Both the position numbers and the translations under genes were made by a program. Positions 51,804-62,041 of a DNA stretch of 64,000 bases are shown piece after piece. The notes beneath the pieces are model-generated. The model saw only the letters and a program-made list of their open reading frames with translations, had not been told where the DNA came from and did not search any database. The stretch's first letter is position 1. The number at the start of each line of letters is the position of its first letter. The DNA comes from Bowmanella denitrificans (GTDB lineage Bacteria; Pseudomonadota; Gammaproteobacteria; Enterobacterales; Alteromonadaceae): positions 186,001 through 250,000 of the forward strand of contig NZ_PEBU01000001.1 of assembly GCF_002887595.1 (NCBI RefSeq), written 5' to 3'.

Positions 51804-54587
51804 ATGGATAAGACTTTTAATCCACAAAATATCGAACAGAGTCGCTACCAGGAATGGGAGCAAGGTGATTATTTCAAGGCCAGTGGAAAGGGCGACCCCT
51901 ACTGTATTCTGTTACCACCGCCTAACGTCACCGGCAGCCTGCATATGGGCCATGGGTTCCAGCAAACCATTATGGATGCCCTGACCCGTTATCATCGCAT
52001 GAAGGGTGATAACACCCTGTGGCAAACCGGTACCGATCACGCTGGCATTGCCACACAAATGGTAGTGGAACGTCAGTTGGCCGCCCAGGGCAAGAGCCGC
52101 CATGATTTGGGCCGCGACGCCTTTATTGAAAAAATCTGGGAATGGAAAGCCCATTCCGGTGGCACTATTACCTCGCAAATGCGCCGTATTGGTGCTTCAT
52201 GCGACTGGACCCGCGAAGCCTTCACTATGGACGAAGATCTGTCCAACGCGGTGCAGGAAGTCTTTGTACAACTGCACGAAGAAGGCCTGATTTATCGCGG
52301 CAAACGCCTGGTTAACTGGGATCCGGTGCTGCATACCGCCGTGTCAGACCTGGAAGTGGTTAACGAAGAAGAAGCCGGACATATGTGGCATATGCGCTAC
52401 CCACTTGCCGACGGCAGTGGCGAGCTGGTGGTGGCCACTACCCGTCCGGAAACCATGCTGGGCGATACCGCCGTAGCAGTGCACCCGGACGATGAACGCT
52501 ATCAGGCCTTTATCGGCAAAGATATCCGCCTGCCACTGTCTGGTCGTCTGATTAAAATCGTCGCCGATGACTATGTAGATCCGGAATTCGGCACCGGCTG
52601 TGTGAAGATCACCCCGGCCCACGATTTTAACGACTATGAATTGGGCAAGCGTCACAACCTGGAGATGATTAACATCTTTACCAGTGACGCCAAAATCAAC
52701 GAAAACGCACCTGAGGCCTATCGCGGCCTGGATCGTTTCGTTGCCAGAGAAAAAGTGGTACAGGACCTGGACGCCCGGGGTCTGCTGGTAAAAGTAGAAG
52801 ACCACAAACTCAAAGTGCCAAGGGGCGATCGCACCGGTGCGGTGATTGAGCCTTACCTGACCAATCAATGGTATGTGGCGGTAGAGTCCCTGGCCAAGCC
52901 CGCCATTGATGCGGTGGAGTCCGGCGAGATCCGCTTTATTCCAGAGAACTGGAACAAAACCTACTACCAGTGGATGTACAACATTCAGGATTGGTGTATA
53001 TCCCGCCAGTTGTGGTGGGGCCACCGTATTCCTGCCTGGTATGACGACAAGGAAAATGTCTACGTGGGTCGCAGCGAAGCCGAAGTGCGCGCCAAGCATG
53101 GCCTGGCTGACGACGTTAGCCTGCGTCAGGACGAAGACGTATTGGACACCTGGTTCTCTTCCGCCTTGTGGCCTTTTGCCACTATGGGCTGGCCAGACAA
53201 GACTCCGGAACTGGAGACCTTTGTCCCCTCCTCTGTGCTGGTAACCGGTTTTGACATCATCTTCTTCTGGGTAGCCAGAATGATTATGATGACCAAGAAA
53301 TTCACCGGTCGTATCCCGTTCAAGGAAATCTACATCACCGGCCTTATCCGCGACGAGCAGGGCAATAAGATGTCCAAGTCCAAGGGTAATGTACTGGACC
53401 CTATCGACCTGATTGACGGTATCGACCTGGAATCTCTGGTGGCCAAACGTACCGCCGGCATGATGCAGCCGCAACTGGCCGAGAAGATTGCCAAACGCAC
53501 CCGAGCACAGTTTCCTGACGGCATCGCCGCCTATGGTACCGACGCGCTGCGTTTTACCTTTACAGCCATGGCCTCCACCAGCCGTGATATCAACTTTGAT
53601 ATGGGCCGGGTGGAAGGTTACCGCAACTTCTGCAACAAGCTGTGGAATGCCTCGCGCTTTGTGTTGATGAATACCGAAGAGCAGGACACCGGTGTCCATG
53701 GCGGTGAACTGGAGTTGAGTCTGGCCGACAAATGGATCTGGGCGCGCTTCCAGCAAACCCTGAACGCCTTTGAAGTGGCGCTGAAAGACTACCGCTTCGA
53801 CCTGGCGTCACAGGCGATTTATGAGTTCACCTGGAACCAGTTCTGCGATTGGTATCTGGAGCTGTCCAAGCCGGTACTGAATGCCGACAGCAGCAGTGAG
53901 GCGCAAAAGCGCGGTACCCGTCATACCCTGGTGAACGTGCTGGAAAGCCTGCTGCGCTTAATGCACCCCATAATGCCCTTTATCACAGAGGAAATTTGGC
54001 AACGGGTAGCACCACTCTGTAGGTCGGACTTCAGTCCGACTACTAATCCATCGAGCATTATGCTGCAAGCCTTCCCAGGGCAGAACAGCAGCCTGGTAGA
54101 CGAACAAGTGCTGGCAGATATTGAGTGGGTTAAGCAGGTGATTGTTGGAGTGCGCAATATCCGTGGTGAAATGGATATCAGCCCCAGCAAGCCGTTGTCC
54201 GTGTTGCTGCGTAACGCCGGTAGCGAAGACAAACGCCGTCTGGCCGATACCGAACTGCTGCTAAGCAAAATGGCGCGCCTGGAAAACATCACAGTCCTGC
54301 CCGAAGGTGACAAAGGCCCTGCATCAGCCACCGCCATTGTTGGCGAAATGGAAGTGATGATCCCCATGGCCGGCCTGATTGACAAAGACGCCGAGCTGGC
54401 CCGCATCGGCAAAGCACTGGAAAAGCTGCAGGCGGATATGGCCCGCACCCAGGGCAAACTGAGCAATGACAGCTTTGTCAGCAAGGCCCCACCGGCGGTA
54501 ATCGAAAAAGAGCAGGCCAAGCTGGCCGAGTTCCAGACCCAGGTCGACAAACTGCTTGAACAAAAGCAGACCATCGAAAGTTTGTAA
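51804..54587 (+). CDS. valS: Valyl-tRNA synthetase
   Basis: A 927-aa class I aminoacyl-tRNA synthetase charging tRNA-Val, with an editing domain for threonine. The HIGH motif appears as [14 protein letters not shown] (about 38-51) and KMSKS as [10 protein letters not shown] near 520. The C-terminal coiled coil ([20 protein letters not shown]) is present. ATG 51804 (MDKTFNP) is chosen because it directly follows the holC stop with GAGAG upstream. Near residues 739-748 the sequence [10 protein letters not shown] is encoded by a palindromic repeat inserted in frame, lengthening the anticodon-binding region by about six residues relative to E. coli. Confidence 0.97.
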   Translation: MDKTFNPQNIEQSRYQEWEQGDYFKASGKGDPYCILLPPPNVTGSLHMGHGFQQTIMDALTRYHRMKGDNTLWQTGTDHAGIATQMVVERQLAAQGKSRHDLGRDAFIEKIWEWKAHSGGTITSQMRRIGASCDWTREAFTMDEDLSNAVQEVFVQLHEEGLIYRGKRLVNWDPVLHTAVSDLEVVNEEEAGHMWHMRYPLADGSGELVVATTRPETMLGDTAVAVHPDDERYQAFIGKDIRLPLSGRLIKIVADDYVDPEFGTGCVKITPAHDFNDYELGKRHNLEMINIFTSDAKINENAPEAYRGLDRFVAREKVVQDLDARGLLVKVEDHKLKVPRGDRTGAVIEPYLTNQWYVAVESLAKPAIDAVESGEIRFIPENWNKTYYQWMYNIQDWCISRQLWWGHRIPAWYDDKENVYVGRSEAEVRAKHGLADDVSLRQDEDVLDTWFSSALWPFATMGWPDKTPELETFVPSSVLVTGFDIIFFWVARMIMMTKKFTGRIPFKEIYITGLIRDEQGNKMSKSKGNVLDPIDLIDGIDLESLVAKRTAGMMQPQLAEKIAKRTRAQFPDGIAAYGTDALRFTFTAMASTSRDINFDMGRVEGYRNFCNKLWNASRFVLMNTEEQDTGVHGGELELSLADKWIWARFQQTLNAFEVALKDYRFDLASQAIYEFTWNQFCDWYLELSKPVLNADSSSEAQKRGTRHTLVNVLESLLRLMHPIMPFITEEIWQRVAPLCRSDFSPTTNPSSIMLQAFPGQNSSLVDEQVLADIEWVKQVIVGVRNIRGEMDISPSKPLSVLLRNAGSEDKRRLADTELLLSKMARLENITVLPEGDKGPASATAIVGEMEVMIPMAGLIDKDAELARIGKALEKLQADMARTQGKLSNDSFVSKAPPAVIEKEQAKLAEFQTQVDKLLEQKQTIESL
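54019..54043. repeat. Short palindromic repeat inserted in frame in valS
   Basis: GTCGGACTTCAGTCCGAC (54023-54040) is a perfect inverted repeat with a two-base centre, extended by GTA...TAC outside. A relative, GTCGGACTTACGTCCGAC, lies between genes at 57985. Such REP-like units normally occur between genes; this one is translated as part of ValS without disturbing the frame. Confidence 0.75.
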
Positions 54588-54598
54588 TAGTGTCGCTG

Positions 54599-54635
54599 AA
54601 GCCGGCGTTCCTTCCCCGGAGCGGCGGCTTTTTTA
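54599..54635 (+). terminator. Rho-independent terminator of the pepA-holC-valS operon
   Basis: AAGCCGGCGTTCC (54599-54611) pairs with GGAGCGGCGGCTT (54618-54630) with one mismatch and one G-U pair, followed by TTTT A TTT. Confidence 0.8.
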
Positions 54636-54744
54636 TTTGCTGCAGATTATCTTTTTCAGCTTTACTTTGGCCGAAATAGTCGCGCAAAAGGGCTGCAAAT
54701 TGAGATAACATCACATGGATAATAACCAACAATAAGGACAGACA

Positions 54745-57165
54745 ATGAGGATATTGCCCGGCATATTGCTGGCACTGGGTTTAATGGCATCAGTCCAGGC
54801 CGCCCAAGCACAGGATGATGGCTATCAGACCCCGATTAAGATAATGGCTGACCTGGTAGATGCCCCGCAGCGCCCGGGAGTGGCCATCTCTAAAGACAGG
54901 CAGTGGCTGGCCTTTCTGGAAAGGCCCGGTACCCAAACACTGGCCGATCTGGCCCAACCGGAAGAAAAACTGGCTGGCCTTAAAATCAACCCAACGCTGT
55001 TTGCCCCAAGCCGTGCATCCGGTTACCAGGGTATTAAACTTAAGCGCCTGGACGGCAGCCAGGAATACCAACTGGATAAATTGCCAGCCGGAAAAATTCT
55101 GGATGTGAGCTTTTCTCCTGATTCTCAGAAACTGGCCTTTGTGCTGGAAACGGAACAGGGTTTGAGCCTGTGGTTTTATCATCTGGCCGATCGTCGTTTG
55201 AATCAGGCCTCACAGCGTTTAATTAATGCCTCTCTGCGCGGCAAGAAATACCGCTGGTTAGCGGATAGCAGTGGCGTTTATACCCGGCTTACCGTCGCCA
55301 AAGCCGATGAGCGCCCACAACCAAGTCTTACCGCCACTAAACCTGTGATTCAAACCACCGATGGCAAAAAAGCTGCCGTGCGCACTTATTCGGACCTGCT
55401 GAAATCACCCTATGACGAAGCATTGTTTGAGTTTCTGACCCGCTCACAACTTGCCAGGGTTGGACTTGACGGCAGCATCCAAATGCTCGGCCAGCCCGGC
55501 ATGATTAGCGAGTTTGACGCTTCGCCAGACGGCCGTTTTTTGCTGGTGACACAACTGCAAAAGCCCTTTTCCTATATGGTGCCTTACAGCAGATTTCCTG
55601 AGTTGGTTGAAGTGTGGGATGCACAGGGCAAACTGGTCAAACAAGTCGCCAAATTACCTTCTGGTGAAACCATTCCCAAGGGCTTTGATTCGGTGCGGGA
55701 AGGCCCACGCAGTGTGCATTGGCGCAGCGATACCGCCGCCACCCTGGTATGGGCAGAAGCGCTGGACGGCGGTGATATGAGTGTTGATGTTCCCCACCAT
55801 GATGCCCTTTACAGCCTGGCCGCGCCTTTTGATGGCAAACCTGCTGAGATGCTGCGTCTGGAGCGACGTTACTCTGGCATTCAATGGGGTAACCAGGGGC
55901 TGGCAATCGTCAGTGAATGGCGCTTCAGCGATCGCATGCTGCGTAGCTGGAAGTTCCAGCCAGCCAATCCCAAAGCAGATTGGGTACTATTTGAAGAGCG
56001 TTCCTACAACGACAGATACAAAGATCCCGGCGATTTTGTATACACGCAAAATCAATACGGCGAGTGGGTGATTAAGGTGGAAAACGCCAGCCAGGTGTAC
56101 CTGACCGGCCGCGGGGCCTCACCTCAGGGTAACATCCCGTTTCTGGACCGCTTTGACTTTGCCACCAACCAGAAGCAGCGCTTGTGGCAGTCTGAAGCGC
56201 CATATTATGAGCAAGTGATGCTGGTGCTGGATGACAAAGTCAGCCAGCTTTTGACCCTGCGTGAGTCGCAGACCGAGCAGCCGAATTTCTTTATTCGCCA
56301 TTTGCAAAAGGACAGCCTGACCCAGTTCAGTCACTTTCCTCATCCCAGCCCGGCCTTTGTGGGTGTGACAAAAGAGCGGATTCAATATCAACGTGCCGAC
56401 GGCGTGGCGTTAAACGGCACCTTGTATCTGCCACCCGGCTACGACAAATCTCAGGGACCATTACCTGTACTGATGTGGGCCTACCCCAGGGAATTTAAGG
56501 ATAAAGACGTCGCCAGCCAGGTTAAGGATTCACCCTTTGAATTTGTACGCGTCAGCTATTGGGGCCCAATGCCACATCTGGCTCAGGGCTTTGCCATCTT
56601 TGACGACCCCACCATGGCGATAGTAGGCGAAGGTGAGGGAGAGCCCAATGACAGCTTCCGAACTCAGTTGGTGCAAAGTGCCGAAGCCGCGGTAAAGGTA
56701 TTGGTAGACAAAGGCATCGCCGACCCACAACGTATTGCCATCGGGGGCCACTCCTATGGGGCATTTATGGTAGCCAATCTGCTGGCCCATTCTGATTTGT
56801 TTAAGGCCGGCATTGCCCGCAGCGGGGCTTACAATCGCAGCCTGACACCTTTTGGTTTCCAGGGTGAAGAACGCAGCTTCTGGGAGGCTCAGGATGTGTA
56901 TGGCACTATGTCGCCATTCTTCCATGCTGAAAAAATCAACGAGCCAATTCTGATGTTGCACGGTGAGGACGACCCTAATTCAGGTACTTACCCTATGCAG
57001 TCAGAGCGAATGTTCGCCGCACTGAAGGGGCTGGGCGGCAATGCACGCCTGGTGATGCTCCCCCATGAACAGCACGGCTACCGGGCCAGAGAGTCTTTGT
57101 TGCACATGTTGTGGGAACAGTCCCAGTGGCTGGAGACACATGTGAAAACGGCTGAGACTGAGTAA
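54745..57165 (+). CDS. Secreted prolyl-oligopeptidase family (S9) serine peptidase
   Basis: An 806-aa protein with signal peptide (about 22 aa ending AQA). Residues about 60-540 form a beta-propeller (DVSFSPDSQKLAFVLE, SEFDASPDGRFLLVTQ). The C-terminal alpha/beta-hydrolase carries the catalytic triad: Ser in GGHSYGAF near 670, Asp in HGEDDPNSG and His in HEQHGYR. The style matches the S9D (glutamyl endopeptidase/DPP-like) subgroup. ATG 54745 is preceded by AAGGA. It stands alone between valS and a small membrane-protein gene, followed by a GC-rich hairpin. It adds to the many secreted peptidases in this window. Confidence 0.92.
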   Translation: MRILPGILLALGLMASVQAAQAQDDGYQTPIKIMADLVDAPQRPGVAISKDRQWLAFLERPGTQTLADLAQPEEKLAGLKINPTLFAPSRASGYQGIKLKRLDGSQEYQLDKLPAGKILDVSFSPDSQKLAFVLETEQGLSLWFYHLADRRLNQASQRLINASLRGKKYRWLADSSGVYTRLTVAKADERPQPSLTATKPVIQTTDGKKAAVRTYSDLLKSPYDEALFEFLTRSQLARVGLDGSIQMLGQPGMISEFDASPDGRFLLVTQLQKPFSYMVPYSRFPELVEVWDAQGKLVKQVAKLPSGETIPKGFDSVREGPRSVHWRSDTAATLVWAEALDGGDMSVDVPHHDALYSLAAPFDGKPAEMLRLERRYSGIQWGNQGLAIVSEWRFSDRMLRSWKFQPANPKADWVLFEERSYNDRYKDPGDFVYTQNQYGEWVIKVENASQVYLTGRGASPQGNIPFLDRFDFATNQKQRLWQSEAPYYEQVMLVLDDKVSQLLTLRESQTEQPNFFIRHLQKDSLTQFSHFPHPSPAFVGVTKERIQYQRADGVALNGTLYLPPGYDKSQGPLPVLMWAYPREFKDKDVASQVKDSPFEFVRVSYWGPMPHLAQGFAIFDDPTMAIVGEGEGEPNDSFRTQLVQSAEAAVKVLVDKGIADPQRIAIGGHSYGAFMVANLLAHSDLFKAGIARSGAYNRSLTPFGFQGEERSFWEAQDVYGTMSPFFHAEKINEPILMLHGEDDPNSGTYPMQSERMFAALKGLGGNARLVMLPHEQHGYRARESLLHMLWEQSQWLETHVKTAETE

Positions 57166-57168
57166 TTG

Positions 57169-57187
57169 AAGGGGGGCTTCCCCCCTT
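57169..57187 (+). terminator. GC-rich hairpin after the S9 peptidase gene
   Basis: AAGGGGGG (57169-57176) and CCCCCCTT (57180-57187) pair around CTT three bases after the stop codon. No T-tract follows. Confidence 0.6.
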
Positions 57188-57272
57188 ACATCTTTGTGTC
57201 ATTTCCCCATGCGAACATCTGCATCATGGGTATAATCAGACCAACTGATATTTATGGAAGTTTGAGGTATCT

Positions 57273-57602
57273 GTGAAAATCAGTCATATATTCTGCGCCA
57301 ATCTGGCTTTTACCTGTTTATTTCTGGTGTATTTCGATCTGGAAATACCCTTTTTATTCAGCGCGATGATGCTGCTACTGATCCCACTCAGGTATATCAG
57401 AATGGGCCATAATGGCTTTACCAATGCCATCTGGTTTCTGTTCTACGGTTTTACTCCGGCTTTTATCGATTTTACTATGCTGGCGGTACAGCCAATGGCA
57501 AGGTTGGCCGCCATAGCCCTGATAATATTGGCCATAACCTATTTGTATTTCTTTTTTGGCCGCTTTGGCGTGCATAGAATCAAAATGGAGCACAGCAATT
57601 GA
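57273..57602 (+). CDS. Small polytopic membrane protein of unknown function
   Basis: A 109-aa hydrophobic protein with three to four membrane segments (FCANLAFTCLFLVYF, PFLFSAMMLLLIPL, AIWFLFYGFTPAFIDF, AAIALIILAITYLYFFF). It has no recognisable family motif. The start is GTG 57273 with TTGAGG seven bases upstream. Its stop overlaps the TTG start of the RidA-like gene by four bases, so the two are translationally coupled. Confidence 0.7.
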   Translation: MKISHIFCANLAFTCLFLVYFDLEIPFLFSAMMLLLIPLRYIRMGHNGFTNAIWFLFYGFTPAFIDFTMLAVQPMARLAAIALIILAITYLYFFFGRFGVHRIKMEHSN

Positions 57603-57949
57603 CCATTCAGCGTATCAATCCCGGCAAGCGTATGTCGGATATCTGCATTCACAATCAAACAGCCTACTGGGCCGAAGTGCCGGAAAACTTGCATAGTGAC
57701 ATTGCGATTCAGACGGCGGATTTACTGAGCCTGGCCGAAACCACTCTGGCACAGTTTGGCGCCGACAAAAGCGCGCTGCTGAGCGCTACCATTTATCTGA
57801 AGGACAGAACACTGTTTGATGGCTTTAACCGGATTTGGGATGCCTGGCTGCCTGAAGGCCAGGCGCCGGTTCGGGCTTGTATTATTGCAGAACTGGTTAA
57901 CCCGCAAATGTTGGTGGAAATCGTCTTTACTGCTGCTGCGAATAATTGA
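57599..57949 (+). CDS. RidA/YjgF family protein
   Basis: A 116-aa protein of the RidA family, which hydrolyses reactive enamine/imine intermediates to ketoacids; this subgroup (YoaB-like) is less well characterised. RINPGKRMSDICIHN is the family start and TIYLKDRTLFDGFNRIWDAW the central block. The Arg in PVRACIIAEL corresponds to the carboxylate-binding Arg105 of RidA. Because the family alignment includes the RINPGKRMSD stretch, TTG 57599 is preferred over ATG 57632. It is coupled to the upstream membrane-protein gene. Confidence 0.85.
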   Translation: MTIQRINPGKRMSDICIHNQTAYWAEVPENLHSDIAIQTADLLSLAETTLAQFGADKSALLSATIYLKDRTLFDGFNRIWDAWLPEGQAPVRACIIAELVNPQMLVEIVFTAAANN

Positions 57950-57984
57950 GTCTTCCGGCAACCTTAAGCTTATTCGCGGCTTTA

Positions 57985-58002
57985 GTCGGACTTACGTCCG
58001 AC
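57985..58002. repeat. Palindromic repeat, intergenic relative of the valS insert
   Basis: GTCGGACTTACGTCCGAC is a seven-base-pair inverted repeat with a TTAC centre. It lies between the convergent RidA-like and glmU genes and could help terminate both transcripts. Confidence 0.65.
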
Positions 58003-58054
58003 CCACAAAGCATATTGGGCAGTAAGATTGCCCACTTATTTTCTGCCCCTTAAT

Positions 58055-59413
58055 CTATTTCTTAACAGGCCGCTTCCAACCGCTGATATTGCGTTGTTTA
58101 CCGCGAGCGACAGCCAGTTGCTCATCCGGGACGTCCTGGGTAATAGTGGAACCCGCCCCGATAGTGGCATTGTTCCCTACCGATACCGGGGCCACCAAAG
58201 CGGTGTTAGAACCAATAAAAGCACCATCGCCGATGACCGTTTTAAATTTGTTCACGCCGTCATAGTTACAGGTAATAGTACCGGCACCAATATTCACCCC
58301 ATCACCCACTTCGCTGTCGCCAAGATAGGTCAGGTGATTGGCCTTGGAGCCTTTACCAAGAATGGATTTCTTCATCTCGACAAAATTGCCGACTTTGGCC
58401 TTTTCCTGCAACACAGCACCAGGACGCAAACGGGCGTATGGGCCAATCTGACAGTAAGTACCCACATTAGCCTGTTCCACGATACTGTTGGCTTCGATAA
58501 CGCTATTGTCGCCAATTTCACAGTCAATCAGGATACAGTTAGCGCCAATTTGTACGTTGTTACCCAGCACAACCTTACCCTGCACAATGACATTTACATC
58601 AATACTGACATCCTGACCGCATTGCAGTTGACCGCGCAGATCGAAGCGCGCAGGGTCTAACAGGCTGACCCCTTCCATCATCAGGCGCTCGGCCTGTTCA
58701 AGTTGATAGGCCCTTTCCAGATTAGCCAGTTGCTTGCGATTATTGATACCTTCCACTTCGGTTGGGCGTTGCGGATGGGCCGCCTGAATGCGTTTGCCTT
58801 CTGCAGCTGCCATGGCAATCACATCGGTCAGATAATATTCACCCTGGGCATTGTCGTTACTCAGATTACCCAGCCAGCGCTTAAGATCCGCTCCTTTCAT
58901 TACCATCATGCCGGTATTAATTTCACGCACCTGACGCTGCTGCTCGGTGGCATCTTTATGCTCAACAATGGCCACCACCTGATCACCTTCACGGATAATC
59001 CTGCCCATGCCGGTGGGGTCATCCAGCTCAACAGTGAGCAACGCCAGATCACAACCCTGTTTGACTGCAAGCAGTGCTTGTAAGGTCTCGGTTTTAATCA
59101 GTGGCGCGTCACCCACCAGAATCAGTACATCTTCTTCATCCAGCAATGCCGGTGCCGCTTGCTGAACTGCGTGCCCCGTGCCTAACTGTTCGGCCTGCAG
59201 GCACCAATTCAGTTGATTGTGCGCCAGCGCTTGTTGCAATTGTTCACCACCGTGGCCATAGACCAGATGGATATGCTGAGCTCCAAGCCCCTTCACCGTA
59301 TCAATAATGTGCTGAACCATGGGTTTACCCGCAATAGGGTGCAAAACTTTGGGTAATGAAGACTTCATGCGGGTTCCTTTTCCCGCCGCCAGAACAACTA
59401 CTGAAAACGCCAT
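58055..59413 (-). CDS. glmU: Bifunctional UDP-GlcNAc pyrophosphorylase / GlcN-1-P acetyltransferase
   Basis: A 452-aa cytosolic enzyme making UDP-N-acetylglucosamine for peptidoglycan and LPS. The N-terminal uridylyltransferase begins with [20 protein letters not shown]. The C-terminal left-handed beta-helix, with hexapeptide repeats from about 250 on, is the acetyltransferase ([37 protein letters not shown]). Length matches E. coli (456). ATG 59411-59413 starts [11 protein letters not shown]. It is alone here; the atp operon that often precedes it is not in the window. Confidence 0.97.
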   Translation of the reverse strand: MAFSVVVLAAGKGTRMKSSLPKVLHPIAGKPMVQHIIDTVKGLGAQHIHLVYGHGGEQLQQALAHNQLNWCLQAEQLGTGHAVQQAAPALLDEEDVLILVGDAPLIKTETLQALLAVKQGCDLALLTVELDDPTGMGRIIREGDQVVAIVEHKDATEQQRQVREINTGMMVMKGADLKRWLGNLSNDNAQGEYYLTDVIAMAAAEGKRIQAAHPQRPTEVEGINNRKQLANLERAYQLEQAERLMMEGVSLLDPARFDLRGQLQCGQDVSIDVNVIVQGKVVLGNNVQIGANCILIDCEIGDNSVIEANSIVEQANVGTYCQIGPYARLRPGAVLQEKAKVGNFVEMKKSILGKGSKANHLTYLGDSEVGDGVNIGAGTITCNYDGVNKFKTVIGDGAFIGSNTALVAPVSVGNNATIGAGSTITQDVPDEQLAVARGKQRNISGWKRPVKK

Positions 59414-59542
59414 CTTGATTCCTTTTATATCGACAATGGCTGCTATTCTAACTAAGGCAGAGATTTGTGCCAGCTTAGGGACGGTTTAAATGACGAAGTT
59501 TAGACACACCATTGATGACCCAATTAGCTAAGGGAGTCTTTG

Positions 59543-60958
59543 TTGAATCGTATAGAATCACTACAAAAAGTTCTGTTCATAACATTTCTGCTGGCCGTTG
59601 CAGCAATCAGCCTGGTGGCTTATTTCGCTATCAGCAACATAGTCACAGAGCAGAGCCGCCATCAACAGCGCACCATGCTGCCCGTTTTTAGTCTGATAGA
59701 AGAGGAACTGCTCAAACCTATTCACATCGCGCAAGCCTTAGCCGGCGCTGAGATTTTCCTGCCCTATATGCAAGAGGACGCAGATGAGCAAACGCTGATG
59801 ATGAAGTTAACCAGGCTGGAACAACAATTTGATCTGGTGTTTTTTATTGCCAGTGAAAAAGCCAAGCGACAATACCATTCAAATGGTGAGATTCGTCGTC
59901 TGGACAGCGGCGATGTGCAATGGTACCAGAGAATGAAAGACGACCCAGATGATCTGACGCTGGCACTGGGCAAGCGTGAGGATGTGCATCTTTACGTCGA
60001 TATACGCCAATATGACAGCAGCGGTCAATTTCTTGGTTTTATTGGTGTCGGCAAACCCCTGGATGACTTTCTGCATGTTTTCGAGCGCTACCGCCTGGAA
60101 CATGGTTATGACTTTGTTTTTGTTAATGCCAGAAACGAAATTTTACTGACGTCGCTGATTCAGCTTTCTCCCAGTAACCAAGCACTACTGACTCTTGAGG
60201 ATCTTGATTGGTATCCACATTGGCAGAACAACCCGACACAGCATGGCAGCCATTCCTTTTTAGTTAACTCAGCCGAACAGGACACCCTGATTACCGAGAT
60301 TCCTATCGCCGCCATGAACTGGCGGGTGTTTATCATTGCCCCGCTGGAAGACAGAAAACATGCAATGGGGAAAACCTTCGTCATCAACATGCTGTTACTT
60401 GTTTGCTGCCTGTTGATACTTTACTGGCTGACAGCTCTGCTCTCTAAAAAGTTTCAGCGCAATGTTTACCAGCGCATCAACACAGACAGCCTCACAGGGC
60501 TGTCCAATCGGGCGCATATCGATAGCGTATTCCAATTGTTTAAAGAAAAGCAGTTGCCCCTTAGCTTAGTGTTGGCCGATATAGACCATTTCAAATCCGT
60601 CAATGACACTTATGGGCATAATCTTGGAGACCAGGTTATACGTGCCGTTGCCGAACAGCTAAGTCACGGCGTGCGTGAAGGAGACTATGTCGGCCGATGG
60701 GGCGGCGAAGAGTTTGTTCTGCTACTTCCGGGTGCCAGTCTGACAAGTGCAGAACAAATAGCTGAACGTATCAGACTGGCTGTCGCTTCGGTGGCTATCC
60801 CAACCGATGATGGCGCGTTAAGCGTCACCATCAGTTTAGGGGTAACCCAGGCTGACAAATACCATGCACTGGTGGACCTCATTCACAATGCCGATAAGGC
60901 GCTTTATCAAGCTAAGAATGATGGTCGCAACAAGGTAGTCAGTTTTTCTACTCAGTAA
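59543..60958 (+). CDS. Membrane-bound diguanylate cyclase with periplasmic sensor domain
   Basis: A 471-aa protein making cyclic-di-GMP. A membrane segment near 12-31 and another near 282-303 enclose a periplasmic Cache-like sensor domain (DSGDVQWYQRMKDDPDDLTL, YVDIRQYDSSGQFLGFIGVG). The C-terminal GGDEF domain (about 315-470) has an intact GGEEF active site (GRWGGEEFVLLL) and a DTDSLTGL-like start (NTDSLTGLSNRAH). No clear RxxD inhibitory site precedes it. Two TTG codons at 59540 and 59543 are possible starts; AGGGAG spacing favours the second. It diverges from glmU. Confidence 0.92.
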   Translation: MNRIESLQKVLFITFLLAVAAISLVAYFAISNIVTEQSRHQQRTMLPVFSLIEEELLKPIHIAQALAGAEIFLPYMQEDADEQTLMMKLTRLEQQFDLVFFIASEKAKRQYHSNGEIRRLDSGDVQWYQRMKDDPDDLTLALGKREDVHLYVDIRQYDSSGQFLGFIGVGKPLDDFLHVFERYRLEHGYDFVFVNARNEILLTSLIQLSPSNQALLTLEDLDWYPHWQNNPTQHGSHSFLVNSAEQDTLITEIPIAAMNWRVFIIAPLEDRKHAMGKTFVINMLLLVCCLLILYWLTALLSKKFQRNVYQRINTDSLTGLSNRAHIDSVFQLFKEKQLPLSLVLADIDHFKSVNDTYGHNLGDQVIRAVAEQLSHGVREGDYVGRWGGEEFVLLLPGASLTSAEQIAERIRLAVASVAIPTDDGALSVTISLGVTQADKYHALVDLIHNADKALYQAKNDGRNKVVSFSTQ

Positions 60959-60964
60959 GTTTAA

Positions 60965-61858
60965 TTAATCAAATGCACGCTGAAAAAAGTCCACAACCCT
61001 GACTTGCGAAAGCCACGCAGCAAACAGGTTGGGCACAAAGTCTACTTCGCAACCGGCACCCTGACAGGCGTATGGATCAAAAACCGTAATTTGGGGCTCT
61101 AATCTGTCCCAGGCATGCGTCGCACCATAGTATAGATTGAGCTTGACATGCTCCCGATCATCAGTCGGAAGGGAATTGACCAACTGCTTACAAGATGTCG
61201 GTGCATCATAAGTATCCAATGTGCCAGCTTGCAACATAACGGGGGAGCCGGTCAGCTCACCAAACTCATAGCCGGGTACCAGATTGTAAGCCCAACAAAC
61301 CGGATATTGCGCTACATGCGCTGCGAATGTTTTTCCTCCGCCCAACAGGTCAGCATATTGTTTTGTGGCAGAAAGCATTGACATGACACCGCCCCATGAA
61401 AAGCCAATGATGCCAATACGATTCTCGTCAATTGCATCCAGGCCAGTTAAGAAGTTCAATGCACCAAACGCATCACCCATTGTTTCAGGCACCGACGTAG
61501 GGCGACCATCAGAACCGCCATTCAAGCCACGTGCTGTCCACATATCAATTTCCAAGGTCGCAATGCCAGCCTTGTTTAACGCTTGAGCATAAAAGCTACC
61601 AGTGCTGTCAATGCCAGCTGTGCTATGCACAATCACCACGGCAGGCAGAGGGGCGGTGTTGCCAACCTGAGGAATACTCAATTGGCCGGCTATCGTCAGA
61701 TCTTCATTTGGATCGGCACTGGAAAAAGTCACATAGGAGGTGATTGGATGAAAACTGTATAGCCCCAGGTCTCTTTGACCTGTTGCGGAACTTGTAAACG
61801 ACACCATAAATAGTGCCAAAAGCGCTGTATAGCGCGCCAGATATTTGGAAATGTGCAT
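60965..61858 (-). CDS. Exported dienelactone-hydrolase-like alpha/beta hydrolase
   Basis: A 297-aa protein with signal peptide (about 26 aa ending SSATG). Dienelactone hydrolase family features: PAVVIVHSTAGID, the nucleophile in IGFSWGGVMS, Asp in LQAGTLDTYD and His in YYGATHAWD. Classical DLH uses Cys as nucleophile; here it is Ser, as in many secreted relatives. Cysteines in PVCWAYN, TSCKQL and ACQGAGCEVD suggest disulfides. It ends seven bases from the converging diguanylate cyclase gene. The substrate is unknown. Confidence 0.87.
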   Translation of the reverse strand: MHISKYLARYTALLALFMVSFTSSATGQRDLGLYSFHPITSYVTFSSADPNEDLTIAGQLSIPQVGNTAPLPAVVIVHSTAGIDSTGSFYAQALNKAGIATLEIDMWTARGLNGGSDGRPTSVPETMGDAFGALNFLTGLDAIDENRIGIIGFSWGGVMSMLSATKQYADLLGGGKTFAAHVAQYPVCWAYNLVPGYEFGELTGSPVMLQAGTLDTYDAPTSCKQLVNSLPTDDREHVKLNLYYGATHAWDRLEPQITVFDPYACQGAGCEVDFVPNLFAAWLSQVRVVDFFQRAFD

Positions 61859-62041
61859 GAATTGGTCCTTTTAATAATTCCATGAAGCAGGTGTTTAGTA
61901 ATGCAGAAACCGTTCGGGTCATCATTTTTGCGTAAATCAGACACAGTGCTACGGTCTATACAAGGCGGGATACAGCTCGAAACCCTAGGGCTATTCTGCG
62001 CAAAGTCGCAAATTCAATTCAAGTGAAATTTACACACAAAT

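Noticed and set aside
52344-53756. Long open frame antisense to valS (about 470 codons)
   Set aside because: It lies entirely opposite a well-conserved valS, has no ribosome site, and its translation is a His/Val/Gly-rich low-similarity product typical of antisense frames in GC-balanced genes.
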